From: Hydrogenothermaceae bacterium
GTDB lineage: Bacteria; Aquificota; Aquificia; Aquificales; Hydrogenothermaceae
Reading direction: 5' to 3'
NCBI GenBank assembly: GCA_026984355.1
Contig: JALSSG010000195.1
Coordinates: 1-38,717, forward strand
DNA length: 38,717 nucleotides
Shown: positions 16,174 through 25,297 of the stretch, piece by piece
Numbering within the stretch: the first letter of the stretch is position 1
Layout of the letters: each line of letters begins with the position of its first letter
Position numbers and translations under genes: made by a program
Notes under the pieces: generated by a model
Told to the model about the DNA's origin: nothing
Seen by the model: the letters and a program-made list of their open reading frames with translations, nothing else
Database searches by the model: none

Positions 16174-16658
16174 GGAAAAATCTTCCATTTTTCATTATTA
16201 CAGGTTTAGGTATAGTAGCTACTCTTTTTTTAGTTTACTTTTTTGTATATAACATGGCTGTTGAAACTGTAAGATCTGCTGTCTTTATAGAAAGAGCGTA
16301 TCCAAATATCAAACCTGAAGAGTATGTAAACGAACTAAAATCCTCAGCTAAAAAAAATAATCTTACACTATTAGATATTAAACAAAACAATCAGTATTAT
16401 CTTCTTCAAATGTACGATGAAAATATAATAAATAAACTTTCCCAAATTTCACCAAATCTTGTTTCAATAGGAGTTATAAATCTTGTTGTTTACTCAGTTG
16501 GAAGTGGAACTGGTATCGTTGCTAACAATCCATATTTATGGGATATAGCCATACCTAGTGATTATGTAGATGACCTTTCCGAAAATTTTTCTAACCAACT
16601 AATTGATATATTTGATGGTATTTACTGGCAGATAAAAGAAAAGAAAAAAGAGTTATAA
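16170..16658 (+). CDS. Membrane-anchored protein of unknown function
   Basis: 162 residues: an N-terminal membrane segment (about 7-28), then a soluble domain with mixed alpha/beta pattern ending in a charged helix (DIFDGIYWQIKEKKKE). The middle (LVVYSVGSGTGIVANNPYLWDIAIP) is its most distinctive part. I do not recognise the family. It is coupled to the 51-residue membrane protein by an ATGA overlap and is followed after 12 bases by the phosphohexomutase gene. The pair probably acts together at the membrane. Confidence 0.75.
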   Translation: MRKNLPFFIITGLGIVATLFLVYFFVYNMAVETVRSAVFIERAYPNIKPEEYVNELKSSAKKNNLTLLDIKQNNQYYLLQMYDENIINKLSQISPNLVSIGVINLVVYSVGSGTGIVANNPYLWDIAIPSDYVDDLSENFSNQLIDIFDGIYWQIKEKKKEL

Positions 16659-16670
16659 AGGGGGAAAACT

Positions 16671-18044
16671 ATGATAAAGTTTGGAACAGATGGATGGCGA
16701 GATGTTATTGCTGATAAGTTTACATTTGAGAATGTAAAAAAAGTCGCTCAAGCTCATGCAGAACATATAAAAAATAACAATGGAAGAAAGGTTGCTATAG
16801 GTTATGATACTCGGTTTATGTCTGAAGAATTTGCTAAAGCAGTAGCAGAAGTCTTTGCAAGTAATGATTTAGAAGTAATCCTATCTAAAGGACACTGTTC
16901 TACACCTGCATTATCTTTGATAACCAGAGATTTCAAATGTGATGAAGGTGTAATGATAACAGCATCTCACAATACATATCAGTACAATGGATATAAAATA
17001 AAAGGAGGTTATGGAGGACCAGCTACACCGAAAATAGTTTCTGATGTAGAAAAAAGAATAAAAAATATATCTGTAAAAGAAGGCAAAAGAGAATGGGAAG
17101 AAATAGATATAAATGAGTACTATCTGACAAAATTAAAAAATTATTTAATTGAAGAACTTTTTAAACAACACCATAAAAAATTAGTTCACGACCCAATGCA
17201 TGGAGCTACTATAGGCTACTTAAGTCGAGTATTAGATGGAACTTTTTTAGAAACGATAGAAATAAATAACTTTAGGGATGCATTTTTTGGATTTCACCAC
17301 CCAGAACCAATAGAAAAAAACTTACAGCTTTTAATGGCAAAAGTACTCGCTACAGAATCTATAGTAGGTATAGCAAATGATGGAGATGGAGATAGAGTGG
17401 GCATCGTTGCAGAAGATGGAGAGTTTGTAAGCACTCAGACAGTATATGCACTTTTATTACTTCATCTTATAAGAAATAAAAAAATTCCTGGAGCAGTAGT
17501 AAAAACTATCTCTACTTCTTATTTAGTAGATAGAATATGTGAAAAAGAAGGTAGAAAATTATATAAAACACCAGTCGGATTTAAATATATTGCAGACATT
17601 ATGTTAAAAGAACAGGTTGCCTTTGGTGGTGAAGAGTCTGGAGGATATGGATTTGGATTTCATATTCCTGAGAGAGACGGATTGTTATCAGGATTAATGA
17701 TTTTGGAACTAATCCTATTAAAAGAAAAACCATTAACTGATATAATAAAGCAATTACATGACGAATTTGGTACAGCTTTTTATAAAAGAGTAGATATAAA
17801 GGTAAAAGGAAATCAAGGAAGAGAGCTAATAGAGAAACTTAAAGAAAATACACCAGATAGTTTTGCTGGGAAAAAAATAAGAGAGATAGATAAAACTGAC
17901 GGAATAAAACTTATATTTGAAGATGATAGCTGGATTTTGTTTAGAGCTTCTGGAACTGAACCTGTACTTAGAGTATATGCAGAAGCACCATCAAAAGAAG
18001 AACTAAATAACCTTATAAATGAAGGAATAAAACTCATTAATTAG
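16671..18044 (+). CDS. Phosphoglucomutase/phosphomannomutase family protein
   Basis: 457-residue alpha-D-phosphohexomutase that moves phosphate between C1 and C6 of a hexose. Ser99 in MITASHN is the phosphorylated serine (followed by TYQYNGYK, where most relatives have PPxYNG), DGDGDR near 237-242 binds Mg, GEESGG near 321 binds sugar, and RASGTEPVLRVY near 427 binds phosphate. The first residues KFGTDGWR are typical. Mannose, glucose or glucosamine specificity cannot be told from sequence alone. GGGGG precedes the ATG at seven bases. Confidence 0.92.
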   Translation: MIKFGTDGWRDVIADKFTFENVKKVAQAHAEHIKNNNGRKVAIGYDTRFMSEEFAKAVAEVFASNDLEVILSKGHCSTPALSLITRDFKCDEGVMITASHNTYQYNGYKIKGGYGGPATPKIVSDVEKRIKNISVKEGKREWEEIDINEYYLTKLKNYLIEELFKQHHKKLVHDPMHGATIGYLSRVLDGTFLETIEINNFRDAFFGFHHPEPIEKNLQLLMAKVLATESIVGIANDGDGDRVGIVAEDGEFVSTQTVYALLLLHLIRNKKIPGAVVKTISTSYLVDRICEKEGRKLYKTPVGFKYIADIMLKEQVAFGGEESGGYGFGFHIPERDGLLSGLMILELILLKEKPLTDIIKQLHDEFGTAFYKRVDIKVKGNQGRELIEKLKENTPDSFAGKKIREIDKTDGIKLIFEDDSWILFRASGTEPVLRVYAEAPSKEELNNLINEGIKLIN

Positions 18045-18053
18045 GAGGTATTT

Positions 18054-18464
18054 ATGGAGCATACATACCAACCTTATGATGTCAGGATGACAGAAGATGA
18101 GGAAATAATAGCAATAGTTGAACCAGATAGTTATTTAAAAGAAATGATAGAAAATGAAGAAACATGCTGGGAAATAGAACTTGATGTAGACTATGATGAA
18201 GAAACAGAAGAACCATATCTTGTAGTTTATATATCTAAAGACAATGGTCAAATTGTAATGGCATTTCCTTATGGAGAGGCCTGGGATGCTCTATCAGAAA
18301 AAGGAGTAATTACTATAGCTCTTTTGACACAATTTGATTTAGACCATGGAAATGTAAGCGATGCAATTACTGTAACTATGGAGTTAGATGAACACTTAAA
18401 AGGATTTATAGAAGGTGCTTCTAGAATGTGGGAAGCCCTTCAGGATACTATAGAAAAGTCATGA
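18054..18464 (+). CDS. Acidic protein of unknown function
   Basis: 136 residues, strongly acidic, without signal peptide or membrane segment, so cytoplasmic. It has beta-rich patterns (WEIELDVDYDEETEEPYLVVYISKDNGQIVMAF) and a final helix. AGGAGG is seven bases before the ATG. Its TGA overlaps the start of ybgC by four bases. I do not recognise it. Confidence 0.75.
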   Translation: MEHTYQPYDVRMTEDEEIIAIVEPDSYLKEMIENEETCWEIELDVDYDEETEEPYLVVYISKDNGQIVMAFPYGEAWDALSEKGVITIALLTQFDLDHGNVSDAITVTMELDEHLKGFIEGASRMWEALQDTIEKS

Positions 18465-18856
18465 ATTATGTAGTATATGAAAGGAAAGTTTTTTTCTATG
18501 AAACTGATGCACAGGGGATAGTTCACCATTCTAACTATCCACGGTATTTTGAAGAAGCTAGGGGGTTTTTTTTAGAAAAAAAAGGCTTACCTTATGAGAT
18601 AATAAGAGACAAATTAAATATAGATATAGTTTTATTAGAACTAAAAATAAAATATAAAGAATATTTAAGATTTGGGGATAGGTTCAAGATAAAAGCAGTT
18701 TTAACAGATATGAATAAGTATTTTTTTAGTTTTAAATACACACTACAAACACAAAATAAAAAAGTAGTGTGTGAAGGCTATACAAAACACTGCTGTATTA
18801 ATAGAAATACAAAAAAAATAGTGTCTATACCAAAACAGATAAGTGATTTAATTTAA
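18461..18856 (+). CDS. ybgC: YbgC-type acyl-CoA thioesterase
   Basis: 131-residue hotdog-fold thioesterase. The N-terminal YETDAQGIVHHSNYPRYFEEAR is the 4HBT active-site signature, with Asp16 and His22/His23. Such enzymes hydrolyse acyl-CoA in the cytoplasm, often linked to membrane lipid metabolism or the Tol-Pal system. I start at the ATG that overlaps the preceding TGA; a GTG 11 codons earlier adds a stretch unlike the family. The family is clear; the substrate is not. Confidence 0.92.
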   Translation: MNYVVYERKVFFYETDAQGIVHHSNYPRYFEEARGFFLEKKGLPYEIIRDKLNIDIVLLELKIKYKEYLRFGDRFKIKAVLTDMNKYFFSFKYTLQTQNKKVVCEGYTKHCCINRNTKKIVSIPKQISDLI

Positions 18857-18903
18857 AAGAAAAATTTACGAAAAGTTTATTACAAATTTGAGGGAATTCT
18901 AAA

Positions 18904-20649
18904 ATGAGAGCGAAGAATGTCTCTATAGATTTTTTAAAATCAAAATTTCCTATACTTGCAAAACTTATAGACTTTAATATTCTTCAGGAAGAATTATTAG
19001 ATGATATTAAAGGTAAACTCTACTCCTTTTCTGACCTGACAGAAATACTAGTATATCTAATAGAAGAAAAGATACTGGATGAAAATAAACTAAAATCTTT
19101 CTTTGTTGATTATCTTTCTATAAAACCTTATATAAAAGAACAGATTTCCAAGAATATAGACGATAAACTTTTATCCTCTATACCGTTTCACTATATGGAA
19201 AAGAAAAAATTTTTCCCTGTTGTGTTAAATAAAGACTGTGTACAGATTGTAGCTTTAAACCCTATAGACAAAGATATTCTTCACCAGCTTGCTTTCTTAG
19301 GTTTTAAAAACATAGATACTATGGTTGGAACACTATCGGAGATAGAACAGGGATTAGAATCCCTTGTAGTATCTGATTTTGACCAGATGATATTGGATAC
19401 AGATTTTGACTCAGATATTGAAGAAGAAATAAAAGACAGCGAAGAGATAAATTTAAGAGAAGCATTAGCTGAAGCAGAAGAAGCACCTATAGTAAAAGCT
19501 ACAAGGATAATAATACTAAATGCTGTAAAAATGGGAGCTTCTGATATTCATATTGAACCAATGGAAAAAGAGATAAGAGTAAGATACCGTATAGATGGCA
19601 TATTAAGAACATATCAGAAATTACCAGCTTCTGTAAAAGAAGCTATCATTGCCCGCTATAAAATAATGTCAAATCTAGACATAGCAGAAAAAAGATTACC
19701 TCAAGATGGACGGATAAGAGTAAAGATAGATGGAAAGCCGATTGATTTGAGGGTTTCTACTATTCCTACTGTATATGGTGAAAAAATAGTTATGAGGATA
19801 CAAGATGCTGAAAGTTATACAGGACTTAAACTTGAAGATTTAGGTTTTGAAAAAGACGACCTTGAAAAAGTAAGAAAAGCAATTTATGAACCATGGGGAA
19901 TGATATTAGTCACAGGTCCAACAGGTTCTGGTAAAACTACTACTTTGTATACCGTTTTAATGGAAAGGAATAAAGAAGATGTAAACATTGTTACTGCAGA
20001 AGATCCTGTAGAAGTATCAATACAGGGGATAAATCAGGTACATATAAAAGAAAAAATCGGACTTACATTTGCAGAAGCCTTAAGGGCATTTTTAAGACAA
20101 GACCCAGATATTATTTTAGTTGGAGAGATAAGAGATCCAGAAACTGCAGATATATCAATCAAAGCAGCTTTAACTGGACATCTCGTATTTTCTACACTTC
20201 ATACAAATGATGCTCCATCTTCTATAACAAGACTTCTAAACATAGGTGTAGAAAAGTTTCTTGTAGCTACAGCAGTAAATATGATAATAGCTCAGAGATT
20301 AGTTAGAAAGTTATGTAATAAATGTAAAGTTCCAGCAGATTTTCCAGATAAATTCTGGCTAGAGATGGGATTAACAGAGGAAGATATAAAAGAAGCTAAC
20401 TTTTTCGTTCATAATCCAAAGGGCTGTGAGCATTGTAATTACACAGGATATAAAGGAAGGACAGCAGTTCATGAAGTACTTGATATAGATCCAACGATAA
20501 GAAAAATGATTTTAGAAGAAAAAACAGAAGATGATATAAGAGAATATGCAAGAAAAAAAGGTGTAAGAACATTATATGAAAATGGTCTATCAAAAGTAAA
20601 AAAAGGAATAACCGATATAGCAGAAATAGAAAGAGTACTTATGAGGTAA
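18904..20649 (+). CDS. pilB: Type IV pilus assembly ATPase PilB
   Basis: 581-residue hexameric extension ATPase. The N-terminal part is MshEN-like (about 1-160), followed by the N2 domain with GASDIHIEP, Walker A GPTGSGKT at 338-345, the Asp box (EDPVE) and Walker B near 402-410 (DIILVGEIRDPET), and a zinc-binding set Cys471, Cys474, Cys508 and Cys511. The Cys set marks the PilB/GspE class. It opens a pilB-pilT-pilC cluster with gaps of 5 and 12 bases; in the cell it powers pilus extension from the cytoplasmic face. GspE is the main alternative, but the pilT neighbour favours pili. Confidence 0.95.
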   Translation: MRAKNVSIDFLKSKFPILAKLIDFNILQEELLDDIKGKLYSFSDLTEILVYLIEEKILDENKLKSFFVDYLSIKPYIKEQISKNIDDKLLSSIPFHYMEKKKFFPVVLNKDCVQIVALNPIDKDILHQLAFLGFKNIDTMVGTLSEIEQGLESLVVSDFDQMILDTDFDSDIEEEIKDSEEINLREALAEAEEAPIVKATRIIILNAVKMGASDIHIEPMEKEIRVRYRIDGILRTYQKLPASVKEAIIARYKIMSNLDIAEKRLPQDGRIRVKIDGKPIDLRVSTIPTVYGEKIVMRIQDAESYTGLKLEDLGFEKDDLEKVRKAIYEPWGMILVTGPTGSGKTTTLYTVLMERNKEDVNIVTAEDPVEVSIQGINQVHIKEKIGLTFAEALRAFLRQDPDIILVGEIRDPETADISIKAALTGHLVFSTLHTNDAPSSITRLLNIGVEKFLVATAVNMIIAQRLVRKLCNKCKVPADFPDKFWLEMGLTEEDIKEANFFVHNPKGCEHCNYTGYKGRTAVHEVLDIDPTIRKMILEEKTEDDIREYARKKGVRTLYENGLSKVKKGITDIAEIERVLMR

Positions 20650-20654
20650 GTAAA

Positions 20655-21743
20655 ATGATAGAGAGTAATAAAGTTCCAGTTTCAATTGATGAACTTGCAC
20701 AAATAGTAGTACATCACAACGCTAGTGATTTACATATTACAGCTGGTTCTCCTCCAGCTATAAGAGTAGATGGGAAAATAATGCCACTTACTCAATATCC
20801 AGTTCTACAACCTAAAGATACACAAAGTCTCATATACTCTATAATGAACGAAAAGCAGAGAAACAGGTTTGAGCAGGACAAAGAACTGGACTTCTCTTTT
20901 GGTATAAAAGACATAGGAAGATTTAGGGTTAATGTATTTTTTCAAAGAGGAACAGTAGCAGCAGCATTAAGGAGAATTCCTTTTGAAATAAAACCTATGG
21001 AAGAACTTGGATTAATCCCGGCAGTAAAACAGCTATGCCATAAAAGTATGGGACTTATACTAGTTACAGGTCCAACAGGTTCTGGTAAAACCACCACATT
21101 AGCTTCAATGATTGATTATATAAACACTAATTTTCCTTATCATATAATCACTATAGAAGACCCTATAGAATATGTCTATTTCCATAAAAAATCTATAGTA
21201 AACCAAAGAGAAATAGGTAATGATACAGACGCTTTTCATATAGCTTTAAAGTATGCTCTTCGTGAAGACCCTGATGTTATCTTAGTTGGGGAAATGAGAG
21301 ACCTTGAAACTATAAAGGCAGCTTTAACAGCAGCTGAAACAGGTCACCTTGTATTTGGTACATTACATACAAATACAGCTATACAAACTATTAACAGAAT
21401 TATCAATGTTTTTCCAGAAAATGAGCAGGATCAGGTCAGAACTGAGCTTAGTTTTGTTTTACAGGGAGTAATCTCTCAAAGATTATTACCAAAAGTTGGT
21501 GGTGGAAGGATATTAATTCACGAAGTTTTAATACCTACAACAGGAATAAGAAACCTTATAAGAGAAAACAAAATTCATCAGATTTATGGATTAATGCAAA
21601 CAGGTCAGGTAGAAACAGGTATGCAAACATTTAATCAGTCTCTTGCAAGGGCATTAGCAAGAAATCTTATAACCTTAGAGGATGCGTTAAGGGTATCTCC
21701 TGATCCTAATGAACTAAAAAGAATAATGGCTACAATATCATAA
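20655..21743 (+). CDS. pilT: Twitching motility retraction ATPase PilT
   Basis: 362 residues, the usual PilT length. ASDLHITAGSPPAIRVDG opens the N-terminal domain; Walker A GPTGSGKT is at 139-146, the Asp box at EDPIEY, Walker B at DPDVILVGEMRD (about 205-216) and the retraction motif region is LIRENKIHQIYGLMQTG. It lacks the Cys-rich zinc site of PilB. It drives pilus retraction for twitching and DNA uptake. Confidence 0.95.
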   Translation: MIESNKVPVSIDELAQIVVHHNASDLHITAGSPPAIRVDGKIMPLTQYPVLQPKDTQSLIYSIMNEKQRNRFEQDKELDFSFGIKDIGRFRVNVFFQRGTVAAALRRIPFEIKPMEELGLIPAVKQLCHKSMGLILVTGPTGSGKTTTLASMIDYINTNFPYHIITIEDPIEYVYFHKKSIVNQREIGNDTDAFHIALKYALREDPDVILVGEMRDLETIKAALTAAETGHLVFGTLHTNTAIQTINRIINVFPENEQDQVRTELSFVLQGVISQRLLPKVGGGRILIHEVLIPTTGIRNLIRENKIHQIYGLMQTGQVETGMQTFNQSLARALARNLITLEDALRVSPDPNELKRIMATIS

Positions 21744-21755
21744 GAGGGGAGGAAT

Positions 21756-22970
21756 ATGAAGTTTTCTTATAAAGGTATAGACCAATACGGAAGAACTAGC
21801 GAAGGTATAATTGAAGCTACATCCATAGCAGAAGCTGAAGAAAAGCTTACCTTACAAGGTTTAAGAAATATCAAACTTAAAGTTTTAGGAAAAGAAAAAG
21901 GAAAAGAATTAAGTGGTTTTTCTATATTACAGCCTAAAGTTAAAGAAAAAGACCTTGCTATTTTTACAAGACAGTTAGGAGCCTTAATAAGTGCAGGTGT
22001 AGGAATAGCAGAAGCATTGGAAATTTTATCTGAACAACTACCAAATAAAACTCTATCTTCAGCATTAAAAGTTGTAAAAGAAGATGTATCAGCAGGGCAA
22101 TCTTTATCTACAGCTATGTCTAAACATAAAAGAGTTTTTCCAGATTTTCTAATAAATCTTATATCTGCAGCTGAAGAATCTGGTAATTTAGACACAATTT
22201 TACAAAGAGCTTCAGAATATTATGAAAAAATAGCAGCTATAAAGAGAAAAATTATAAGTGCATCATGGTATCCAGCTGCTGTAGTATTTTTTGCAACACT
22301 AATAGTCTTTGGTATTTTAACTTTTATAGTTCCAACATTCGCAGAATTATACAAAGGATTTGGTAGTTCTTTACCATTTTTAACGCAGTTAATCGTTGAT
22401 ACAAGTAATTTTGTAAAAAGCAACATACTCAACATAATGCTTATAATTGTAGGAATTATAGCTCTTAATTCTTTCATATATAAAACACCACAGGGAAAGA
22501 AATTTTATCATCGAGTTTTTCTTTCTATACCATTGCTAGGAGAAATTTTCAGAAAGGGAGCTATAGCGAAATTTGCAAGAACTTTATCTACTCTTGTAAA
22601 TGGAGGAGTACCTATAATAAGAGCTCTTGAAATATCAGCAAAAGTGGCAGGCAACGTAATAATTGAAGAAGCTATTTTAAAAGCCAAAGATGAAGTAGAA
22701 AAAGGTAAAGAACTTTATCTATCTTTAGATAAAAAAGTTTTCCCTCTGATATTTCTTGCAATGATAAAAGTAGGAGAAAATACAGGAAGACTTGATGAAA
22801 TGCTTGATACAATATCAAACTTTTTTGAAGATGAAGTTGATAGAACAGTAGAAGGACTTTTATCTCTTATAGAACCACTCCTTATCATATTCATAGGTGG
22901 GATTGTAGGAACTATAATAGTAGCATTATACTTACCAATATTTAAAATTGGCGAAATCATTCAAAAATAA
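21756..22970 (+). CDS. pilC: Type IV pilus inner-membrane platform protein PilC
   Basis: 404 residues with two GspF/PilC repeats (about 70-195 and 270-395), each starting with a cytoplasmic helical bundle and ending in membrane segments near 170-195, 220-240 and 375-398. FTRQLGALISAGVGIAEALE is the family signature, repeated as FARTLSTLVNGGVPIIRALE. It is the rotor-like platform between the two ATPases and the pilus. Its last ten bases overlap the convergent CDGSH gene. Pilin and alignment genes are not in the window. Confidence 0.95.
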   Translation: MKFSYKGIDQYGRTSEGIIEATSIAEAEEKLTLQGLRNIKLKVLGKEKGKELSGFSILQPKVKEKDLAIFTRQLGALISAGVGIAEALEILSEQLPNKTLSSALKVVKEDVSAGQSLSTAMSKHKRVFPDFLINLISAAEESGNLDTILQRASEYYEKIAAIKRKIISASWYPAAVVFFATLIVFGILTFIVPTFAELYKGFGSSLPFLTQLIVDTSNFVKSNILNIMLIIVGIIALNSFIYKTPQGKKFYHRVFLSIPLLGEIFRKGAIAKFARTLSTLVNGGVPIIRALEISAKVAGNVIIEEAILKAKDEVEKGKELYLSLDKKVFPLIFLAMIKVGENTGRLDEMLDTISNFFEDEVDRTVEGLLSLIEPLLIIFIGGIVGTIIVALYLPIFKIGEIIQK

Positions 22971-23167
22971 GGATTAAATTTTATCTCAACACGAGAATCT
23001 TCATCATAAACATACAACTTATTATCATCCTCATCTCTGGCTCTCTTGTGGGAGCCATCGCAGTACGGTCTTTTCTTTGATAGACCACACTGACATATAG
23101 CTATAGTTTCTCCATTTACTTCAAACTTTAAAGGTTTTTTTTCTGTACAAACAACAAGTCTTGCCAT
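22961..23167 (-). CDS. CDGSH iron-sulfur domain protein
   Basis: 68-residue protein consisting of one CDGSH domain. Cys25, Cys27, Cys36 and His40 (CQCGLSKKRPYCDGSH) ligate a [2Fe-2S] cluster by the 3Cys-1His scheme. These small cytoplasmic proteins act in electron or cluster transfer. AGAGGT precedes the ATG at seven bases. It lies downstream of tRNA-Cys and a small membrane protein gene and overlaps the pilC end by ten bases, tail to tail. Confidence 0.93.
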   Translation of the reverse strand: MARLVVCTEKKPLKFEVNGETIAICQCGLSKKRPYCDGSHKRARDEDDNKLYVYDEDSRVEIKFNPYF

Positions 23168-23178
23168 TTTAATTACCT

Positions 23179-23409
23179 CTAAGTTTTAATTTTTTTCAAC
23201 AACGAAATATCAAATAAAATTAGTACGAATAATAAACCTGACATAAGTAAAGGATTTGATACTATTAGATTTCCTACAGACGTCCCAGATATACTAAAGA
23301 CTTTCTCAGGAGAGATAGAACCCATCATATATAAGAAAGTGAGAATTAAAAAATAAGAAAGAAATACAAGAAAGACAACTAAGATTTTCCTTAGAAACCA
23401 TTTAAACAT
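23179..23409 (-). CDS. Small membrane protein with two spans, unknown function
   Basis: 76 residues with two hydrophobic segments (about 8-30 and 50-70) and basic ends, so an inner-membrane protein. The ATG is only 14 bases after the 3' end of tRNA-Cys and has no Shine-Dalgarno sequence, which is unusual among the genes here. It is followed after 11 bases by the CDGSH gene. No family recognised. Confidence 0.6.
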   Translation of the reverse strand: MFKWFLRKILVVFLVFLSYFLILTFLYMMGSISPEKVFSISGTSVGNLIVSNPLLMSGLLFVLILFDISLLKKIKT

Positions 23410-23423
23410 TTAATTAAACCAAA

Positions 23424-23495
23424 AGGCGGGGGCGGGAATCGAACCCGCGTATAAGGGATTTGCAGTCCCCTGCCTTACCACTTGGCTACCCCGCC
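23424..23495 (-). tRNA. tRNA-Cys (GCA)
   Basis: 72 bases fold as a complete cloverleaf: 7-bp acceptor (GGCGGGG/CCCCGCC), 3-bp D stem, anticodon loop CTGCAAA with GCA, T arm GCGGG/CCCGC around TTCGATT, discriminator U73 as expected for tRNA-Cys. CCA is not encoded; T-rich sequence follows. Confidence 0.97.
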
Positions 23496-23513
23496 AAATT
23501 AATATCTTAAATA

Positions 23514-23542
23514 ATATTATTTCATATTCAGTTTTTAATCAA
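23514..23542 (-). promoter_or_regulatory. Promoter of tRNA-Cys
   Basis: TTGATT, 17-base spacer, TAATAT on the minus strand, placing the start site about 12 bases before the mature tRNA. The transcript may run on into the two small genes downstream, because no terminator follows the tRNA. Confidence 0.6.
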
Positions 23543-23544
23543 AT

Positions 23545-23913
23545 TTAACAAAGATTGTTTAGTTTACTTTCAATCTCTTCTAACTGTTTTTTTAGTTCCT
23601 GTATCTGATTTTCATAAAAGGCTGATTTTTTTGGTTCTACTTTTCTTTTAGTATTTAGTTCCTTTATTTTTCTATTTAGCTTTCTAATCTCTATAAGATA
23701 ACTCCATGCAAGATAATTCTTTGCAAGCTGTACCAAATCTTTTTTTGCTGCTCTATAATCTCTTTTAAATCTTCTTCTTTCCTTTTGTCCTGTATGAAAA
23801 GATAATAAGGTAGCTTCTTTATCTTTTGCCTTTTCTAATAACTGTTCCATTACAGATTTAAAACTTCCCTGAAACTTTACCTTTTCATCTCCTACCTTAG
23901 CCCACAGTTCCAT
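23545..23913 (-). CDS. Coiled-coil protein of unknown function
   Basis: 122 residues. A short beta-rich start (MELWAKVGDEKVKFQGSF) is followed by a long, highly basic helical region; residues about 75-120 have coiled-coil heptads (IEIRKLNRKIKELN, IQELKKQLEEIESKL) and the chain ends in Cys. No signal or membrane segment. GGAGG lies seven bases before the ATG. No family recognised; RNA or protein binding is only a guess from charge. Confidence 0.7.
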   Translation of the reverse strand: MELWAKVGDEKVKFQGSFKSVMEQLLEKAKDKEATLLSFHTGQKERRRFKRDYRAAKKDLVQLAKNYLAWSYLIEIRKLNRKIKELNTKRKVEPKKSAFYENQIQELKKQLEEIESKLNNLC

Positions 23914-23991
23914 TAAACTACCTCCAGCTTTATATAATAAGTGGTAGACTATATATTATATCAAATCTTTTTTACATGAAAGCAAAAGCAG

Positions 23992-24537
23992 ATGAAAGAG
24001 ATAATAAAATTAGCGATAAAAATAATACTGTTTCCTAAGAAAACATGGTATGAGATTTTACATAAAGAAATATCTTATCTTTTTATATTCAGATATATTC
24101 TTTTATTAGCATCAATTGGACCTATACTGTCTTTTTTTAGTATGTTCTTTTTAGAAGGAATTTATCTAAAAAAAACAATTGCTTATAGTCTAACTACATA
24201 TTTCCTTGACATAATAAGTGTATATGCTTTTGCGGTCTTTATTAGAATATTTGATAAATCTATAAGTTTTGCTACTGCTTTAAAAATATCAGCTTTTGGT
24301 AGTACAGCCATATGGTTATCAGACATAGTTGATATATACCAGTATCTTAGACCCTTAAGTATAATTGGATTTTTATATAGTCTTTATCTTATATATATGG
24401 GATTAAAACTTTCATCAAAGAAAGACTTGAAATATATTGTTGGTTTACTAATTATATTTTCTGCATTGTATGGAATAAATTCTTTAATTGCAGAAAGTAT
24501 AGTCCAAAATCCAGTTATTAAAGAGGTAATTATATAA
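23992..24537 (+). CDS. YIP1-family membrane protein
   Basis: 181 residues with four to five membrane segments and the start typical of bacterial YIP1-domain proteins (LFPKKTWYEI after a short basic helix). Role unknown; such proteins often sit beside transport genes. Two bases before modA, so probably the first gene of the molybdate unit. Its ribosome binding site is weak, and I found no clear promoter in the 78-base gap upstream. Confidence 0.75.
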   Translation: MKEIIKLAIKIILFPKKTWYEILHKEISYLFIFRYILLLASIGPILSFFSMFFLEGIYLKKTIAYSLTTYFLDIISVYAFAVFIRIFDKSISFATALKISAFGSTAIWLSDIVDIYQYLRPLSIIGFLYSLYLIYMGLKLSSKKDLKYIVGLLIIFSALYGINSLIAESIVQNPVIKEVII

Positions 24538-24538
24538 A

Positions 24539-25297
24539 TTGAATTACATAACTACCATAATTACAGCTTTAATTTTTCTGTATTTTTATAACACGTATGC
24601 TAAAGATAGTATCATTCTTGCAGTTTCTGCTAATGCTCAATATGTGATTGATGAAATTATAAAAGCTTATAAACAAAAACATACAGATGTTTCTATAAAA
24701 AAAATAGTTTCTTCTTCTGGAAAACTTACAAATCAAATCACAAAAGGGGCACCATTTGATATATTTTTGTCTGCTGACATGAACTATCCTATCTTCCTTT
24801 ACAAAAAAGGTCTAACAATAACAAAGCCAAAAACATATGCTTATGGACTTATTGTGTTATGGACTACAAAAAATTTTTCTAAAAAAGACCTGAATATAAA
24901 TATCATTTACAAAGTAAACAAAATAGCAATCCCAAATCCCAAAACAGCTCCCTATGGAAGAGAAAGCATAAAAATTTTAAAAAATTTAAAAGTTTTTAAA
25001 AAGATAAAAAACAGAATAATCTATGGAGAAAGTGTATCTCAGGTAAACTACTATATATTAAAAGGTTTTGTTGATATAGGTTTTACATCAAAATCATCTG
25101 TATTAGCACCTGTAGTAAAAAGTAAAGGTATATGGGTAGAAGTAGACAAAAATCTGTATAATCCGATAAAGCAAGGAGCAGTATTACTGAAAAATGCAAA
25201 GAATAAAAAGCAGGCTTACGAATTTTTTAGATTTCTTTTTTCAAAAAAAGCAAAAGAAATATTCAAAAAATATGGATACCTGGTAAAAGATGAATAA
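24539..25297 (+). CDS. modA: Molybdate ABC transporter substrate-binding protein
   Basis: 252 residues: signal peptide (about 1-21, IITALIFLYFYNTYA), then a class II periplasmic binding fold. ILAVSANAQYVIDEI, SSSGKLTNQITKGAPFDIFLSADM and GRESIKILKNL match ModA; the Ser residues in SAN and SSG are the expected oxyanion ligands. It binds molybdate or tungstate outside the membrane. The start is TTG, one base after the YIP1 stop codon; no in-frame ATG or GTG lies upstream. Tungstate preference is possible in a thermophile. Confidence 0.92.
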   Translation: MNYITTIITALIFLYFYNTYAKDSIILAVSANAQYVIDEIIKAYKQKHTDVSIKKIVSSSGKLTNQITKGAPFDIFLSADMNYPIFLYKKGLTITKPKTYAYGLIVLWTTKNFSKKDLNINIIYKVNKIAIPNPKTAPYGRESIKILKNLKVFKKIKNRIIYGESVSQVNYYILKGFVDIGFTSKSSVLAPVVKSKGIWVEVDKNLYNPIKQGAVLLKNAKNKKQAYEFFRFLFSKKAKEIFKKYGYLVKDE

